Part shown: piece after piece, positions 61,499 through 64,000 of the stretch
Layout of the letters: each line of letters starts with the position of its first letter
Numbering within the stretch: position 1 is the first letter of the stretch
Assembly (NCBI RefSeq): GCF_042653545.1
Contig: NZ_JBHSIS010000002.1
Coordinates: forward strand, 1,302,001-1,366,000
Reading direction: 5' to 3'
DNA: 64,000 bases
From: Actinophytocola glycyrrhizae
GTDB taxonomy: Bacteria > Actinomycetota > Actinomycetes > Mycobacteriales > Pseudonocardiaceae
The notes under the pieces: generated by a model
Databases searched by the model: none
The model's input: the letters and a program-made list of their open reading frames with translations, nothing else
What the model was told of the DNA's origin: nothing
Translations under genes and position numbers: made by a program

Positions 61499-63568
61499 TC
61501 AGTTCTCCTCGATCGGGCGGATCAGCAGACTGCCGCTGGGGTGCACGGTCGCCGCGTGCCCGGGCAGCACCAGAGTGGTCGAGTCCATCTCGGTGACGAT
61601 CGCGGGACCGGCGACCACGTTGCCCGCGAGCAGCCGCGACCGGTCGTACACACCGGCCTCGACCTCGGCGCCGGTGACCCAGATGGTGGTCTCGGCGGTC
61701 CTGGCGGCGCTCGCGTCGGCACCGCCTTCCGGCAGCGCGGCGGCCGCGACCCGCGGGCGCGGTCCGTGCGCGGTGGCCCGGAGGGTCACCAGCTCGTGCT
61801 CGGCGTCGAGCACGAACGAGAACAGCCGCTCGTGCTCGGTGTCGAACGCGGCGCGCAGGGCGTCGAGCCCAGCCTTGCCGTCGTCGCCGAAGCCGTCGGC
61901 GTCGACGGTCACCGGGATCTCGAACCCCTGACCGTGGTAGCGCAGGTCGGCGGAGTAGACGATCCGCTGCTCCTCCTCGGGAACACCCTGCTCGGCCAGT
62001 GTGCCCGCCACCTTGCCCGCCAACTCGGTGAGCAGGCTCTTCACGCTCGCGTCGTCCAGTTCGGCGAACCGGCGGACCAGTGTCCGCACGGCCTCGTCCC
62101 GCAGGTTGGTCGTCGCGTCGCCGTAGGCGCACAACACGCCCGGCGACGGTGGGATGATCACCGGCCACGCGCCGGTCAGCCTGCCGAGTGCGTTGGCGTG
62201 CAGGGGACCGGCGCCGCCGAACGCGACCAGCGCGAAGTCGCGCGGGTCGAAACCCTGCTGGACCGACACCAGCCGCAGCGCGCCGAACATGTTCTCGTTG
62301 ACGATGTCGACGATGCCCGCGGCGGCGGCCTCGACCGAGTCGAGGCCGGTGGCGTCGGCGATCGACTTCACCGCGGCGCACGCGGCGTCCCGGTCGAGCG
62401 CGATCTCCCCGCCAGCCAGTTCGGTTGGCAGGTAGCCGAGCACGACGTTGGCGTCGGTGACCGTCGGCTCGGTGCCGCCCGCGGCGTACGCGGCCGGACC
62501 CGGTGACGCCCCGGCGGACTGCGGGCCGACCCGCAGCGCCTGCGTCAGCGGCGGTACGTGCGCGATCGACCCGCCCCCGGCGCCGACCGTGCGCACGTCG
62601 ACCGACGTGGCGCGCACGGTGAGGTCGCCGACGGTGGTCTCGCGGCCGACGCGCGGGGTCAGGCCCTGCACGAGCGCGACGTCGGTGGAGGTGCCGCCCA
62701 TGTCGAAGGTGAGGAAGTCCGGGTACCCGGCCTGTTCCGCAACCCAGGTCGCGCCGGTGACGCCTCCTGCCGGGCCGGACAGCAGCAGGTTCACCGGGTT
62801 GTCCGCGGCGGACTCGGCGGAGACCAGTCCGCCGTCGCTGCGCAGGATGCACAGCCGTCCGTCCACGCCGGACCCGCCGAGCTTGTCCGCCAGGTTCGCC
62901 ACGTACCGGGCGACCTGCGGCTGCACGGCGGCGTTGGCGACGGTCGTGACGGTGCGCTCGTACTCGCGCAGTTCCGGGAGCACGGACGAGGACAGCGACA
63001 CCGGCACGCCCGGCAGCTCCTGTTCGGCCAGCTCGGCCACGCGCCGCTCGTGATCGGGGTTGGCGTAGGAGTTGATGAGGCTGACACTGAGCGCCTCGAT
63101 GCCCGCCGTGCGCAGCGTGGCGAGCTTGGCGCGCACGTCCGCCTCGTCCAGCTCGGTCACCACGCCGCCGTCGGCCGCGATCCGGCCGCGGACCTCGACG
63201 GTGTCCTCCAGCGCGGCGAGCGGCTCCGGCTTCGGCCAGATGATCCAGCCCGCGAGGCCGCCCGGCACGAAGGACCGCGCGATCTGCAGCACCTGCCGGA
63301 AACCCTCGGTCGTGACCAGGCCGACCCGGGCGCCCTTCCCTTCGAGGATCGCGTTGGTGGCCACCGTGGTGCCGTGGAACACCTCGGTGATCTCCGGCAT
63401 CGGCACCCCGGCGTCGGCGCACACGCGCTCGATGCCGCGCAGCACCCCGACGGACTGGTCCTGGGGTGTGGACGAGGTCTTCGCGCGGTACGTGGTGCCG
63501 GTGGCCTCGTCGATCAACAGGATGTCGGTGAACGTCCCTCCGACGTCCACACCTAGCCGGTAGGTCAT
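61499..63568 (-). CDS. hyuA: Hydantoinase A/oxoprolinase-type subunit
   Basis: A 689-aa HyuA family ATPase subunit. It starts RLGVDVGGTFTDILLIDEAT (phosphate-binding motif), then VFHGTTVATNAILEGKGARV, FDMGGTSTDVALV and GAGGGSIAHVPPL. ATG 63568 follows GAGGAGGAGACCC. It would phosphorylate the ring amide to drive hydrolysis by HyuB. The stop overlaps the hyuB start region (TGACATG), and a family III CoA-transferase lies 11 bp upstream. Confidence 0.95.
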   Translation of the reverse strand: MTYRLGVDVGGTFTDILLIDEATGTTYRAKTSSTPQDQSVGVLRGIERVCADAGVPMPEITEVFHGTTVATNAILEGKGARVGLVTTEGFRQVLQIARSFVPGGLAGWIIWPKPEPLAALEDTVEVRGRIAADGGVVTELDEADVRAKLATLRTAGIEALSVSLINSYANPDHERRVAELAEQELPGVPVSLSSSVLPELREYERTVTTVANAAVQPQVARYVANLADKLGGSGVDGRLCILRSDGGLVSAESAADNPVNLLLSGPAGGVTGATWVAEQAGYPDFLTFDMGGTSTDVALVQGLTPRVGRETTVGDLTVRATSVDVRTVGAGGGSIAHVPPLTQALRVGPQSAGASPGPAAYAAGGTEPTVTDANVVLGYLPTELAGGEIALDRDAACAAVKSIADATGLDSVEAAAAGIVDIVNENMFGALRLVSVQQGFDPRDFALVAFGGAGPLHANALGRLTGAWPVIIPPSPGVLCAYGDATTNLRDEAVRTLVRRFAELDDASVKSLLTELAGKVAGTLAEQGVPEEEQRIVYSADLRYHGQGFEIPVTVDADGFGDDGKAGLDALRAAFDTEHERLFSFVLDAEHELVTLRATAHGPRPRVAAAALPEGGADASAARTAETTIWVTGAEVEAGVYDRSRLLAGNVVAGPAIVTEMDSTTLVLPGHAATVHPSGSLLIRPIEEN

Positions 63569-63579
63569 GGGTCTCCTCC

Positions 63580-64000
63580 TCAGATGACACCGGCCGAGCG
63601 CAACGACGCCACCTCGTCGTCGGGCAGGCCGAGCAGGTCTCGGTAGATCTCTTCGTTGTGCTCCCCGAGTTCGGGGCCCAGGTGCCGGATACGGCCGGGG
63701 CTCGCCGAGAGCTTCGGCACCACGTTGTGCATGGCGAAGTCGCCGAGGTCGGGGTGGGCGAGGCGGACGATCGCCTCGCGGGCGGCGAAGTGCGGGTCGC
63801 CGAGCATGTCGCGCGCCGTGTAGATCCGTCCCGCGGGCACACCGTGCTCATCGAGCAACGCGAGGAGGTCGTCGGCCTCGTGGGTCGCACTCCACGTCGC
63901 GATCAGGTCGTCCAGTTCCGCCATCGACGCGCCCCGCGCACCGTGGGTGGCGTACCGCTCGTCGGTGGCGAGTTCCGGACGGCCCATGGCCTGTGCCAGC
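63580..64000 (-). CDS. Family III CoA-transferase (CaiB/BaiF), C-terminal part
   Basis: The frame is open to the window end, so only the last ~139 codons are present (family length about 400). It matches the C-terminal part of CaiB/BaiF transferases: AMGRPELATDERYATHGARG, DLLALLDEHGVPAGRIYTAR, then DMLGDPHFAAREAIVRLAHP. It moves CoA from one acyl-CoA to a carboxylic acid and so would activate the acid finally cleaved by the lyase at the other end of the operon. Confidence 0.92.
   Translation of the reverse strand, partial: LAQAMGRPELATDERYATHGARGASMAELDDLIATWSATHEADDLLALLDEHGVPAGRIYTARDMLGDPHFAAREAIVRLAHPDLGDFAMHNVVPKLSASPGRIRHLGPELGEHNEEIYRDLLGLPDDEVASLRSAGVI

Noticed and set aside
1..64000. 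CRISPR arrays, tRNA, rRNA or replication origin
   Set aside because: No regularly spaced direct repeats, tRNA-like cloverleaf with conserved T-loop, rRNA sequence or origin-type box cluster was noticed in reading the window; a tRNA/RNA scan was not possible.

Overview
The window is high-GC actinomycete DNA with strongly G/C-biased third codon positions, GTG starts, overlapping start/stop codons and rare TTA codons. An EspG/EspC-type ESX substrate locus, paired SARP regulators and a dispersed palindrome suggest a Pseudonocardiales genus such as Amycolatopsis or Saccharothrix. That placement is inferred, because no rRNA or other taxonomic marker is present.

Region 1 (1-26385) is most of a natural-product gene cluster that continues upstream. 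It opens with the end of an HpaB-type aromatic hydroxylase and a class I O-methyltransferase. Two Tat-exported berberine-bridge-type oxidases, two SDRs, a flavin aromatic hydroxylase, an ECF-like sigma factor and a SARP follow. A tightly coupled operon (10753-20654) then encodes SAM synthetase, cobalamin methionine synthase, a second class I methyltransferase, GriI- and GriH-type enzymes that make 3-amino-4-hydroxybenzoate from aspartate semialdehyde and a C3 unit, an adenylating enzyme and an Ada-like regulator that has lost its methyl-acceptor cysteines. A second SARP, a second adenylating enzyme, a class II methyltransferase and a large FAD/NAD(P) oxidoreductase close the cluster. The logic is an aminohydroxybenzoate core that is activated, hydroxylated, repeatedly O-methylated with a dedicated SAM supply, and oxidised outside the membrane.

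Region 2 (26543-38484) holds a TPR protein apparently truncated at a palindromic repeat, an SRPBCC protein, an XRE-NACHT membrane ATPase with the relic of a paralogue, and a nine-gene type VII (ESX) substrate/chaperone locus without secretion-machine genes, followed by small genes. Region 3 (38652-43681) has a CocE-type hydrolase divergent from a MarR regulator over a perfect palindromic operator, and a gluconate set (gntK, gntR, gntP).

Region 4 (43840-52969) is accessory DNA. Its highlight is a two-gene locus, a secreted aegerolysin and a beta-trefoil/aerolysin-fold protein, with the architecture of the Bacillus Gpp34/Tpp35 (Cry34/Cry35) binary toxin. It also carries a frameshifted secreted protein, remnants of an AhpD/CMD-family gene, a P450/glutamate decarboxylase pair, a VioB-like ferritin-fold protein, an IS3 OrfA relic and a truncated hydroxyacyl-CoA dehydrogenase.

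Region 5 (52970-64000) has an AfsR-type SARP-ATPase, an MhpA-like FAD hydroxylase, a mosaic pseudogene of SDR and old-yellow-enzyme pieces, and a leftward catabolic operon (CoA-transferase, hydantoinase/oxoprolinase A and B, isochorismatase-fold hydrolase, HMG-CoA-lyase-type enzyme) that runs off the window. No rRNA, tRNA or CRISPR was seen.
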